Origin: an uncultured Clostridia bacterium
GTDB taxonomy: Bacteria; Bacillota_A; Clostridia; TANB77; CAG-508
Length of the DNA: 13,236 bases
NCBI GenBank assembly: GCA_944393165.1
Contig: CALXZF010000078.1
Span: 1 to 13,236 of the forward strand
Reading direction: 5' to 3'
Made by a program: the position numbers and the translations under genes. Every line of letters starts with the position of its first letter. The stretch's first letter is position 1. Below are positions 1-7,094 of this stretch, in pieces. The notes below the pieces were generated by a model. It was not told where the DNA came from, did not search any database, and saw only the letters and a program-made list of their open reading frames with translations.

Positions 1-2
1 TA

Positions 3-1097
3 GATGCAGAATATCAAGAGCCAGCACCTGCAGAAGACTTTAGGTGGACAGAATTAGACGACGGAACAATAAGAATATACGAATATCTTGGAAACGAAAC
101 AAGCTTAAAAATACCAGATACAATAGACGGTAAGGTGGTTACAGTAATACAAAGAGATAACAAAATAGGCTCTTCGGAAGGCACGGTAGAAGGAGGACAA
201 ATATCAAATAATGTAATATTTAAGAGTGTAGATATTCCAAACACGGTAACAATAATTGGAACAAACAGTTTTAATAACTCAAGCTTAGAACAAATAAATC
301 TACCAACATCATTGACAACAATAGGTAGAGATGCATTTAATGGTAATAAAATAAAAAGATTAATTATACCAGATTCAGTAACCCAAATATCTGACAGAGC
401 CTTTTATGGAAATGAAATAGAAGAATTGAAATTATCTAAAAATTTAAAAAGAATAGAAAGGCTTACATTTAATGATAATAAGATTAAGAGTATTAATATA
501 CCAGAAGGAGTAACTTTTATAGGTAACAGAGCATTTGTGAATAACCAAGCTACCGAGATAAATATTCCCAATACGGTAACAACAATGGAATATGCAGCAT
601 TTACTCAAAATAACTTAGAAAAAATAATATATGGAAGAACAGATACAGGAGAAGAAGATAGAACAGTAATAAACTCATATGCAGGAAGAAATGCAGGAGA
701 TGTTATTATTCCAAATGGGGTAGAAACAGTAGAACCTTGGGCATTCTTTGATGTTGGAATGACAGGATTAGAAATACCAGAAAGCACGCAATATGTTTAT
801 ATGGGAGCCTTTGATGAACGAAATAACACTATGAAAAAAGTAGTAATAAATGCAGATAACAAGGTTCTTAGTTTCTTGGGAGGATATAACTTCAAAGACA
901 TAGAAGTATTGGAAATAAATACAAATAATTTTACTACTACGGAAGGTTTACATTGTATAATTTATTGCTCTGGAAATATAGGAAAAATGATTGTACCAGC
1001 AAGTGATGACCATAGTATATTAAACTATTATAAAGACCTTGTAGAAAAAGGTCGTATATATGCAAAAGAGATAGGCAGTATAGTAGAAAAAGAATAG
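3..1097 (+). CDS. BspA-like leucine-rich-repeat protein, 5' end outside window
   Basis: The frame is open from the left edge to a TAG at 1095-1097, so the N-terminus, where a signal peptide would lie, is missing. The first visible residues (DAEYQEPAPAEDF) look like a linker. A module follows of the kind seen ahead of BspA repeats (DGTIRIYEYLGN, then IPDTIDGK). After that come about six repeats of roughly 23 residues with the pattern IPxxVTxIGxxAFxxNxIxxI, which is the LRR_5/BspA type. The last 100 or so residues are more divergent and lack an LPXTG motif or a C-terminal membrane segment. Known BspA-family proteins are mostly surface or secreted and bind host or matrix proteins; that role here is inference. 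A GTG at 135 is in frame but is not a credible start, because coding sequence of the same type runs upstream of it. Family assignment is secure; function is not. Confidence 0.85.
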   Translation, partial: DAEYQEPAPAEDFRWTELDDGTIRIYEYLGNETSLKIPDTIDGKVVTVIQRDNKIGSSEGTVEGGQISNNVIFKSVDIPNTVTIIGTNSFNNSSLEQINLPTSLTTIGRDAFNGNKIKRLIIPDSVTQISDRAFYGNEIEELKLSKNLKRIERLTFNDNKIKSINIPEGVTFIGNRAFVNNQATEINIPNTVTTMEYAAFTQNNLEKIIYGRTDTGEEDRTVINSYAGRNAGDVIIPNGVETVEPWAFFDVGMTGLEIPESTQYVYMGAFDERNNTMKKVVINADNKVLSFLGGYNFKDIEVLEINTNNFTTTEGLHCIIYCSGNIGKMIVPASDDHSILNYYKDLVEKGRIYAKEIGSIVEKE

Positions 1098-1179
1098 ACA
1101 TATAATGTTATAAAATTGTATATTCAAAAGCTAAAATTTAAAGGTATTAATAATGAAATTTAAATTAAAAACATGATGT

Positions 1180-1231
1180 TTTAAAACCACAAGTTTTTCG
1201 ATATTATACGCGATCTACTTGTGGTTTTAAA
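1180..1231 (+). terminator. Hairpin downstream of the LRR gene, possible terminator
   Basis: A perfect 14-bp inverted repeat (1180-1193 and 1218-1231) has a CCACAAG/CTTGTGG core flanked by AAAA and TTTT, the usual shape of a bidirectional terminator. The 24-nt loop is longer than normal and no long T-run follows the stem, so it could instead be a small palindromic repeat. It lies between the LRR gene and the priA promoter. Confidence 0.5.
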
Positions 1232-1240
1232 TACGACTCA

Positions 1241-1269
1241 TTGACCACTTACTTAATTTTTGATATACT
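1241..1269 (+). promoter_or_regulatory. Sigma-A-type promoter for priA
   Basis: TTGACC (1241-1246) and TATACT (1264-1269) are separated by 17 bp, and a TG sits one base before the -10 (extended -10). Transcription would begin near 1276, giving a leader of about 85 nt before the priA start. Confidence 0.7.
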
Positions 1270-1360
1270 ACATTTGATAGCCGAAAATAAAAATTATGTA
1301 TGCAGAATATAAAAATATGAGTAAATATTAAACCGAACATAAAGAATAGTGGAGATAAAG

Positions 1361-3618
1361 ATGATTGCAGAAGTTGTAATACAGAGTAATGTAAAAAATT
1401 TAGATAGAGTATTTGATTATAAAATTCCTGATGAATATATGGAAAATAGCGAAGAGTTAATTGGAGCAAGAGTGCTAGTGCCATTTGGCAGAATGAAAAC
1501 TCTAGAAGAAGGATTTGTTGTAAATATCAAAGAAAGTACAGATTATGAAGTTAAAGAAATTGCCAAAGTACAAGAAAAGTACTTAGATGAAAACAAAATA
1601 AAAATGGCTAAGTGGATGTCTAAGAGATATTTTTGCAATTTGGCTGATTGTTTGAAACTAATGCTTCCCCCTGGAACATCTGCTAAAGCTAATTCTAATA
1701 GAGTAAAAGATAAGAATGTGAATTTTATAACTCTAAAAAAAGATGCAGAGGAAATAGAGTTTGATATAGAGACTGGAAAAATTAAGACAGATAAGCAGAT
1801 ACGAACTTTAAGATTTATAATAGAAAATGGGGATTCTCTAGTATCTGATATAGAAATGTTTGCAGACAGTTCAAGAGCAGTTGTAAATACTTTATGCAAA
1901 AATGGATATTTAGAAGTCATAGAGAAAAAAGTCGAAAGAGATCCTTTTGAGTTTAAAGACATACAAAGAACTGAAAAATTGCAATTAACAACTGAACAAC
2001 AAAAAGCATTTGATTCAATTTGTAATTCTATGGATGATATGCTTTTTTCAGAATTTCTACTTTTTGGAGTAACAGGTTCACGGAAAAACAGAAGTATATT
2101 TACAGCTCATAGAGAAAGCATTAAAAGAGGGAAAATCAAGCATCCTTTTAGTGCCAGAAATTTCTTTAACACCACAAACGGTAAATAGATTTATTGCAAG
2201 ATTTGGTAAAGAAGAAATAGCAGTGCTACATAGCAAACTGTCAATAGGAGAAAGATATGACCAATGGCAAAAAATCAATAAAGGAAAAGCAAGAATAATA
2301 ATAGGAGCTCGTTCTGCGATATTTGCACCAGTTAAAAATTTAGGAGTTGTTATAATTGATGAAGAGCATGATAGTTCATACAAATCTGAAATGACACCTA
2401 GATATGATGCAAAAGAAGTAGCTAGATTTATGTGTAAAGAATATAATATTCCGTTAGTTCTTGGAAGTGCTACTCCAGATATGGATACTTTCTATAGAGC
2501 TAAAAAAGAAGAAATTATGCTTTTGGAATTAAGCGAAAGAGCAAATGAAGCTTCAATGCCAAATATAGAAATTGTAGACTTAAGAGAAGAGCTAGCTAAT
2601 GGAAACAAATCTATGATTAGTGCAAGGTTATATGCAGAAATAGAAAAAAATCTGCAAAACAAAAAACAAACTATTCTATATTTAAATAGAAGAGGATTCT
2701 CTACATTTGTAATGTGTAGAAATTGTGGATATACAGTAAAATGTAAGAATTGTAATATAAATTTAACATATCATTCTAATAAAAATAGGTTAAAATGTCA
2801 TTATTGTGGTTATGAAGAAAAATTAGTTACAAAATGTCCGGAATGTGGAAGTAATCAAATAAGATATTTTGGCACAGGAACACAAAAACTAGAATATGAA
2901 ATAAATAAACTATTTCCAAATGCAAGCACAATTAGAATGGATATAGATACGGTAAGCAAAAAAAATTCACATGAGCAAATCTTAGATAAATTTAGAAATG
3001 AAAACATTGATATATTAATAGGAACTCAAATGGTTGTAAAAGGGCATCATTTCCCAAATGTGACCTTGGTAGGTGTAATCGCAGCAGACGGGAGTTTAAA
3101 CATTGATGACTTTAGAGCAAATGAAAAAACATTTCAAATATTAACACAAGTAGCACGGAAGAGCAGGAAGAGAAAAAGAAAAAGGAAAAGTAATAATTCA
3201 AACATATAATCCAGATAACTTTAGTATAGAGTGTGCAAAAAAACAAGACTACAATTTGTTCTACAATACAGAAATTGCCTTAAGAAAACAATTGAAATAT
3301 CCGCCATTTTGCGATATAATATTAATTGGATTCACTTCAAATAATGAAAAAGAAGTAATGTTCGCAGCAGAAAAAATACATGAATATTTAAAAAATAGGG
3401 TAATAAATGAAAATATAGGTATAATACTATATAAGGCATTACCTTCTCCAATAGATAAAATAAAAAATAAATATAGGTGGAGAATACTAATAAAATGCAA
3501 ATTCACAGATGACATAATAGAACTAATGAATGACACAATAAAAAAATACTATGAGCTAAAATCAAAAAACACAAGAATAACAATAGACCTAAACCCAAAC
3601 AACATGATGTCGTTATAG
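1361..3618 (+). CDS. priA: PriA, primosomal helicase N', interrupted by two +1 frameshifts
   Basis: PriA is the superfamily-2 DNA helicase that reloads the replisome at stalled forks. The sequence matches across its whole length only if one base is skipped at 2081 and one at 3156. The rebuilt protein is 751 residues, normal for the family: residues 1-240 in the first frame, 241-598 in the second, 599-751 in the third. Visible motifs are Walker A (GVTGS/GKTEVY, split by the first shift), DEEH (Walker B), LGSATPD, eight zinc-binding cysteines in CxxC pairs, GTQMVVKGHHF (motif V) and QVA/GRAGR (motif VI, split by the second shift). ATG 1361 is preferred over the in-frame GTG at 1349 because GGAG (1351-1354) sits correctly before it. 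The neighbours def and fmt are the usual partners, so this is the native locus. Without frameshift correction the product would be about 275 residues and inactive. Whether it is a pseudogene, an assembly error or a recoded gene cannot be settled here. Confidence 0.9.
2076..2093 (+). other. First priA +1 frameshift site, inside Walker A
   Basis: Codons GGT TCA are followed by an extra C at 2081. Skipping it restores GGA AAA ACA GAA (G-K-T-E), completing the GSGKT nucleotide-binding loop and continuing as a clean PriA sequence into LLVPEISLTPQ. Read without the skip, the frame meets CGG and runs 35 unrelated codons to a stop ending at 2188. Context is CACGGAAAAACAG. Confidence 0.9.
3150..3168 (+). 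other. Second priA +1 frameshift site, inside helicase motif VI
   Basis: Codons GTA GCA are followed by an extra C at 3156. Skipping it restores GGA AGA GCA GGA AGA, which is the GRAGR of motif VI, and the PriA C-terminal domain follows without further interruption. Read without the skip, the frame again meets CGG and ends at 3209. Context is CACGGAAGAGCAG, matching the first site at 11 of 13 positions. Confidence 0.9.
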
Positions 3619-3730
3619 GGACAGGCCTTAAAACGACAAAGTTGTCGCTAGGGGACAGGCCTTGAAACGACAAACTTGTCGTTAGGGGACAGGCCTTAAA
3701 ACGACAAACTTGTCGTTAGGGGACAGGTCT
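3608..3730 (+). repeat. Array of 34-bp tandem repeats, each with an internal palindrome
   Basis: Three units with an exact 34-bp period begin GGGACAGGCCTT at 3618, 3652 and 3686, and a partial fourth begins at 3720. Each full unit carries AACGACAA, two bases, then TTGTCGTT (3632-3649, 3666-3683, 3700-3717), a near-perfect 18-bp palindrome; the first copy has one mismatch. The end of a unit also appears as TGTCGTTA at 3608-3615, inside the last codons of priA, so the array overlaps the gene's 3' end. It is a tandem palindromic repeat of unknown origin. There is no T-run that would make it an obvious terminator. Confidence 0.9.
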
Positions 3731-3762
3731 TGATAAAAACAAAAAAAGTGCAATACTAATAA

Positions 3763-3791
3763 TTCACAAAACATAGCTTAAGCAGTATAAA
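3763..3791 (+). promoter_or_regulatory. Candidate promoter for def-fmt
   Basis: TTCACA (3763-3768) and TATAAA (3786-3791) are spaced by 17 bp. The predicted start near 3798 falls just before the ribosome binding site at 3801. This would let def and fmt be expressed independently of priA and the repeat array. Confidence 0.5.
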
Positions 3792-3814
3792 ATAATAGAA
3801 GGAGGGAAGAAGAA

Positions 3815-4294
3815 ATGGCGATAAGACAAATAAGAGAAAATGGAGATGAAATTCTAAGAAAAAAATCCAGAGAAGTTGAAGTAGTAGATGATAAAATAAG
3901 AGAGCTATTAGATGACATGCTTGAAACTATGCATAAATATAATGGTGTTGGTTTAGCTGCTCCACAAGTTGGAATTTTAAAAAGAGTGATTGTAATTGAT
4001 TTATATGACGGAAATAAGCCTTTGAAACTTGTAAATCCTAAAATTTTAAAGACTAAAGGTAAACAAGAAGTGGAAGAAGGATGCTTAAGCTTCCCAAATC
4101 AATACGCAAAAATGATTAGACCAGAAGAGATTGTGGCAGAAGCTCTTGATGAAAATGGAGAAAAAGTAAAAATCAAAGCAAAAGGTTTGTTAGCACAAGC
4201 TATTTGCCATGAAGTTGACCATTTAGACGGAATTTTATTTATAGATAATATGATTCCGGGAACTTTAGAATATGTGGAGCCTGCACAAAATTAA
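3815..4294 (+). CDS. def: Peptide deformylase
   Basis: This metalloenzyme removes the formyl group from the initiator methionine of new proteins, an essential cytoplasmic step. At 159 residues it is the usual length. All three family motifs are present: GVGLAAPQVG at residues 44-53, EGCLSFP at 88-94 with the metal-binding Cys90, and HEVDH at 132-136, supplying the two histidine ligands and the catalytic Glu133. The start ATG has a strong GGAGGG site at 3801-3806. fmt, which encodes the opposing formylation enzyme, begins 33 bp downstream and is probably cotranscribed. Nothing in the sequence suggests loss of function. Confidence 0.97.
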   Translation: MAIRQIRENGDEILRKKSREVEVVDDKIRELLDDMLETMHKYNGVGLAAPQVGILKRVIVIDLYDGNKPLKLVNPKILKTKGKQEVEEGCLSFPNQYAKMIRPEEIVAEALDENGEKVKIKAKGLLAQAICHEVDHLDGILFIDNMIPGTLEYVEPAQN

Positions 4295-4327
4295 ATATAG
4301 TGAGATTTTGCAGAAAGGAGGCACAAA

Positions 4328-5314
4328 ATGCTAAAAATTGTATTTATGGGAACACCGGACTTTGCACAAAAATCACTTGAGAAAGTGTATGAAGCAGGAT
4401 ATGAAATAGAAGCAGTTGTTACAAATCCGGATAAGCCAAAGGGAAGAGGAATGAAAATGATTCCAACACCTGTAAAACAATTTGCTACAGAGAAAGGCTT
4501 GAAAGTGCTTCAACCAATTAAGGTTAGAAAAAATGATGAATTTATAAATGAAATAAGAAGCATGAATCCAGATGTTATATGTGTGGTTGCATATGGAAAA
4601 ATACTTCCTAAAGAACTACTAGATATACCAAGATTGGGTTGCATTAATGTACATGGTTCTTTACTTCCTCAATATAGAGGTGCTGCTCCAATACAATGGG
4701 CGGTATTAAATGGAGATAAAAAAACGGGTATAACTACTATGTATATGGATGTAGGCATGGACACAGGAGATATGATTTTAAAAGAAGAAACTGAAATCGG
4801 CGAAAACGAAACAACAGGAGAGTTATGGGATAGATTAGCTGAAATGGGTGGAAATTTGTTAGTTAAAACTCTTAAGCTTATTGAAGAAGGAAAAGCACCA
4901 CGAGAAAAACAGGGTGAAGATTTCACTCTTGCTCCAATGCTTAGCAAGGAAATGGCAAAAATAGATTGGCAGAATAAAACCGCAGAAGAAATCAAAAATT
5001 TAGTAAGAGGATTAAATCCAATCATGGGAGCATATAGTTTTCTTAATGGAAAAAAGATAAAGTTTTGGAGAGTTGAAAAGATAAGTGATGAGGCTTTAGA
5101 AGCGGAATTTCCTGAAATTAAAGAATACCAATATAAAGTAAAAAGAGTTGAGCCAGGAACTGTATTATTTTCTGATTCGAAAAAAGGGTTATATATAAAA
5201 GCAAAAGAGGGAAACATAAAAGTATTAGAAATGCAAGGAGAAAATGCTAGAAGAATGACTTCAGGCGATTTTCTAAGAGGAAATAAAATTAGTGTGGGAA
5301 ATATTTTTGAATAA
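4328..5314 (+). CDS. fmt: Methionyl-tRNA formyltransferase
   Basis: It transfers a formyl group from 10-formyltetrahydrofolate to initiator Met-tRNA. The 328-residue product has the full two-domain arrangement. The N-terminal catalytic domain starts MLKIVFMGTPDFA and carries the INVHGSLLPQYRGAAPIQ signature with catalytic His109 and Asn107, and DVGMDTGD with Asp148. The C-terminal OB-fold tRNA-binding domain begins near residue 215. An AAGGAGG ribosome binding site precedes the ATG. It follows def in the classical priA-def-fmt order. The rsmB (sun) gene often found next in this cluster is absent; a promoter region and a glycosyltransferase follow instead. No clear terminator is seen after the stop. 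Confidence 0.97.
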   Translation: MLKIVFMGTPDFAQKSLEKVYEAGYEIEAVVTNPDKPKGRGMKMIPTPVKQFATEKGLKVLQPIKVRKNDEFINEIRSMNPDVICVVAYGKILPKELLDIPRLGCINVHGSLLPQYRGAAPIQWAVLNGDKKTGITTMYMDVGMDTGDMILKEETEIGENETTGELWDRLAEMGGNLLVKTLKLIEEGKAPREKQGEDFTLAPMLSKEMAKIDWQNKTAEEIKNLVRGLNPIMGAYSFLNGKKIKFWRVEKISDEALEAEFPEIKEYQYKVKRVEPGTVLFSDSKKGLYIKAKEGNIKVLEMQGENARRMTSGDFLRGNKISVGNIFE

Positions 5315-5346
5315 GTTAGAACAACTTTACATAAAATACACACAAT

Positions 5347-5388
5347 TTACAAAAAAATATTGCAAAATTTGTAATATAATAGTATAAT
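5347..5388 (+). promoter_or_regulatory. Promoter with overlapping inverted repeat, upstream of the glycosyltransferase
   Basis: TTGCAA (5360-5365) and TATAAT (5383-5388) are 17 bp apart; further TATAAT copies lie at 5375-5380 and 5390-5395. A 7-bp inverted repeat, TTACAAA (5347-5353) and TTTGTAA (5368-5374), straddles the -35 element and could be an operator. The rest of the 5315-5475 gap is AT-rich with no other evident feature. Confidence 0.6.
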
Positions 5389-5475
5389 ATATAATGTGTG
5401 AATATAAAACAAAATAAAAGTAATACAAACCTAATTAAAGTGCATAATATAGTATAAATAATAAAGGAGAATGAT

Positions 5476-6705
5476 ATGGAATATTTATATATGATCCAAC
5501 AAGCGCTTGTATGGTTATTAACTATATTTTGGGGTTATCAATTAATAATAAGTATATGTTCATTAGTAAAATTAAAAGATAAACCAATATTGGAAGAAAA
5601 GACAAATAAATTTATGGCAATAATCCCTGCGCATAATGAAGAAAATGTTATCGAGGCTCTTATAGATAGTCTAAAAAAACAGGATTATCCAAAAGACCAT
5701 TATGATATATATGTTATTGCTGATAACTGTACAGACAGAACTGCAGAAATAGCAAGAAATATGGGTGCTATTGTAATGGAAAGATTTGATGAAGAGCATA
5801 AAACAAAAGGATATGCATTACAATGGTTTTTGAGTCAAAAAATAGAAGAAGATGCACCATATGATGCGTTTTGTATATTTGATGCTGATAATATAGTTGA
5901 TAAAAACTTTTTGAAAGCAATGAATAAAAAACTATGCCAAGGTGAAGAAGTAGTTCAGGGATATAGAGATATAAAGAACCCTACAGATAGCTGGGTATCT
6001 GCCGGATACGCACTTTTCTATTGGACAATGAATAGATTTTACCATTTGGCAAGATATAATTTAGGACTATCTCCTCTAATAAACGGTACTGGGTTTATGG
6101 TTAAATTTGATGTGGTAAAACCAGAAGGTTGGAACACACAAACTTTAACAGAGGATATAGAATTTTCACTTAAGAGAATAATTAAAGGAAAAAGATTGGG
6201 CTGGGCTACAGATGCTATAGTTTATGATGAACAACCAGTTGGATTTAAGCAATCATGGAAGCAGAGAACAAGGTGGACTGTGGGACACATACAATGTTTA
6301 GCTCAATATACAAAACCTTTGGCAGCAGCTGTAAAAGAGAACAAAACACTTATGAATTTTGACGGACTTTTATATATTCTTGGTACAATGCCAATGTTTG
6401 TATTAACATTGATTCTATTATGCCTAAACTTTGTAATGTTTGCTGCAAATGGAATGACTGCGACAGATTTAATAATAAACTGCTTAAGATATTTAATACC
6501 AACATTCCTTTTACCAATATTTACAGCAATTCTTATTATGATATTGGACAAAAAGCCAATAAGACCAATGCTTAAGGGATTATTATGCTATCCATTATTC
6601 TTAGGCTCATGGCTTGTAATAAACTTTAAATGCTTATTCAAGCGTGATACAAGTTGGGATAAAATTGAGCATGTTAGAAATGTTAAAATTAAAGATGTTG
6701 CGTAA
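5476..6705 (+). CDS. Membrane-bound family 2 glycosyltransferase
   Basis: The 409-residue protein has an N-terminal membrane segment (about residues 8-30), a cytoplasmic GT-A catalytic domain and about three C-terminal membrane helices (roughly 299-325, 334-358, 366-386). Catalytic motifs of processive GT2 enzymes are visible: IIPAHNEE for nucleotide-sugar binding, DAD at 136-138 for metal binding, NGTGFMVK, TED at 225-227 with the candidate catalytic base, and QRTRW at 263-267 (the QxxRW motif). This places it near N-acetylglucosaminyl- or cellulose/hyaluronan-synthase-like enzymes that polymerise and export a polysaccharide. The actual sugar and product cannot be told from sequence. It stands alone between its own promoter and terminator, with no modification or export partner genes nearby. 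AAAGGAG lies just upstream of the ATG. Confidence 0.88.
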   Translation: MEYLYMIQQALVWLLTIFWGYQLIISICSLVKLKDKPILEEKTNKFMAIIPAHNEENVIEALIDSLKKQDYPKDHYDIYVIADNCTDRTAEIARNMGAIVMERFDEEHKTKGYALQWFLSQKIEEDAPYDAFCIFDADNIVDKNFLKAMNKKLCQGEEVVQGYRDIKNPTDSWVSAGYALFYWTMNRFYHLARYNLGLSPLINGTGFMVKFDVVKPEGWNTQTLTEDIEFSLKRIIKGKRLGWATDAIVYDEQPVGFKQSWKQRTRWTVGHIQCLAQYTKPLAAAVKENKTLMNFDGLLYILGTMPMFVLTLILLCLNFVMFAANGMTATDLIINCLRYLIPTFLLPIFTAILIMILDKKPIRPMLKGLLCYPLFLGSWLVINFKCLFKRDTSWDKIEHVRNVKIKDVA

Positions 6706-6719
6706 AATAGATAATAACA

Positions 6720-6757
6720 AAAACACTAGAATGTGTAAAAGCATTTTAGTGTTTTTT
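6720..6757 (+). terminator. Rho-independent terminator after the glycosyltransferase gene
   Basis: A 14-bp stem with one G-U wobble (6720-6733 with 6742-6755) closes an 8-nt loop and runs into TTTTTT at 6752-6757. It lies 15 bp beyond the stop codon. Confidence 0.88.
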
Positions 6758-6795
6758 GTTGTTACCAATTTTTTATACAAAATTTTAAATAATTA

Positions 6796-6824
6796 ATGAC
6801 TTTTTATTGCTAGCATGCTATAAT
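6796..6824 (+). promoter_or_regulatory. Extended -10 promoter for the structured leader and downstream genes
   Basis: ATGACT (6796-6801) and a perfect TATAAT (6819-6824) are separated by 17 bp, with TG at 6816-6817 giving an extended -10. Transcription should start near 6831, leaving about 264 nt before the next start codon. Confidence 0.65.
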
Positions 6825-6830
6825 ATTGAA

Positions 6831-7075
6831 GGGAAAAAAGTTTTAAAACATATAATTTTCAGATAATATATGATTTAGACGAAATACAAGAATTTACAAC
6901 CAGCTATCGTGGAGAACACTATACTTTGTGTTTAATAGAAGTTAATAATTAGGCTTTGAACCATTGAGAAAAAATATTTTAATAGAGTGCAAAGAAATCT
7001 TTAAAATACTGAAACATCAAGGTAAAGTCGAGGCTTTTCGCACAACTAAAAAAGTGAGACAATCACAAAAATGCA
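6831..7075 (+). ncRNA. Long structured leader or small RNA with a rod-and-bubble fold, 6S-like in shape
   Basis: This stretch has no convincing gene. By eye it folds as a rod. GTG (6909-6911) pairs with CAC (7064-7066), CACT (6917-6920) with AGTG (7053-7056), and TTGTG (6926-6930) with CACAA (7041-7045). A large bubble follows (6931-6951 against 7030-7040), its 3' side able to form a small CGA/TCG hairpin. The upper arm is GGCTTT/AAAGTC (6952-6957, 7024-7029), ACC/GGT, TTGA/TCAA and TATTTTAA/TTAAAATA (6975-6982, 7001-7008). A rod broken by one big bubble is the architecture of 6S RNA, the RNA polymerase regulator, but I cannot confirm the conserved sequence. It may equally be a cis-acting 5' leader. 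T-box and common riboswitch signatures were not seen, and no terminator ends it. Confidence 0.35.
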
Positions 7076-7094
7076 AGAAAGGATTGAATAATAG

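Noticed and set aside
1349..1360. GTG at 1349 as the priA start
   Set aside because: The GTG overlaps the GGAG ribosome binding site of the ATG at 1361, and PriA proteins begin at about the latter position.
2151..3618. Treating the second and third priA segments as separate genes
   Set aside because: Their first possible start codons (GTG 2151, TTG 3256) have no ribosome binding sites, and conserved PriA sequence continues upstream of both in the same frames.
3618..3730. Considered a CRISPR array because of regular 34-bp repeats
   Set aside because: The repeats are back to back with no unique spacers, and no cas genes are nearby.
6835..6953. Open stretch of about 40 codons reading like protein (DLDEIQEFTTSYRGEHYTL) in the leader
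   Set aside because: A TGA lies just upstream in the same frame, and no ATG, GTG or TTG with a ribosome binding site follows, so it cannot be supported as a gene; a remnant of an old gene is possible.
6831..7094. T-box or a common metabolite riboswitch in the leader
   Set aside because: The T-box core sequence is absent, as are motifs I would recognise for purine, c-di-GMP or similar aptamers, and no terminator hairpin precedes the gene.
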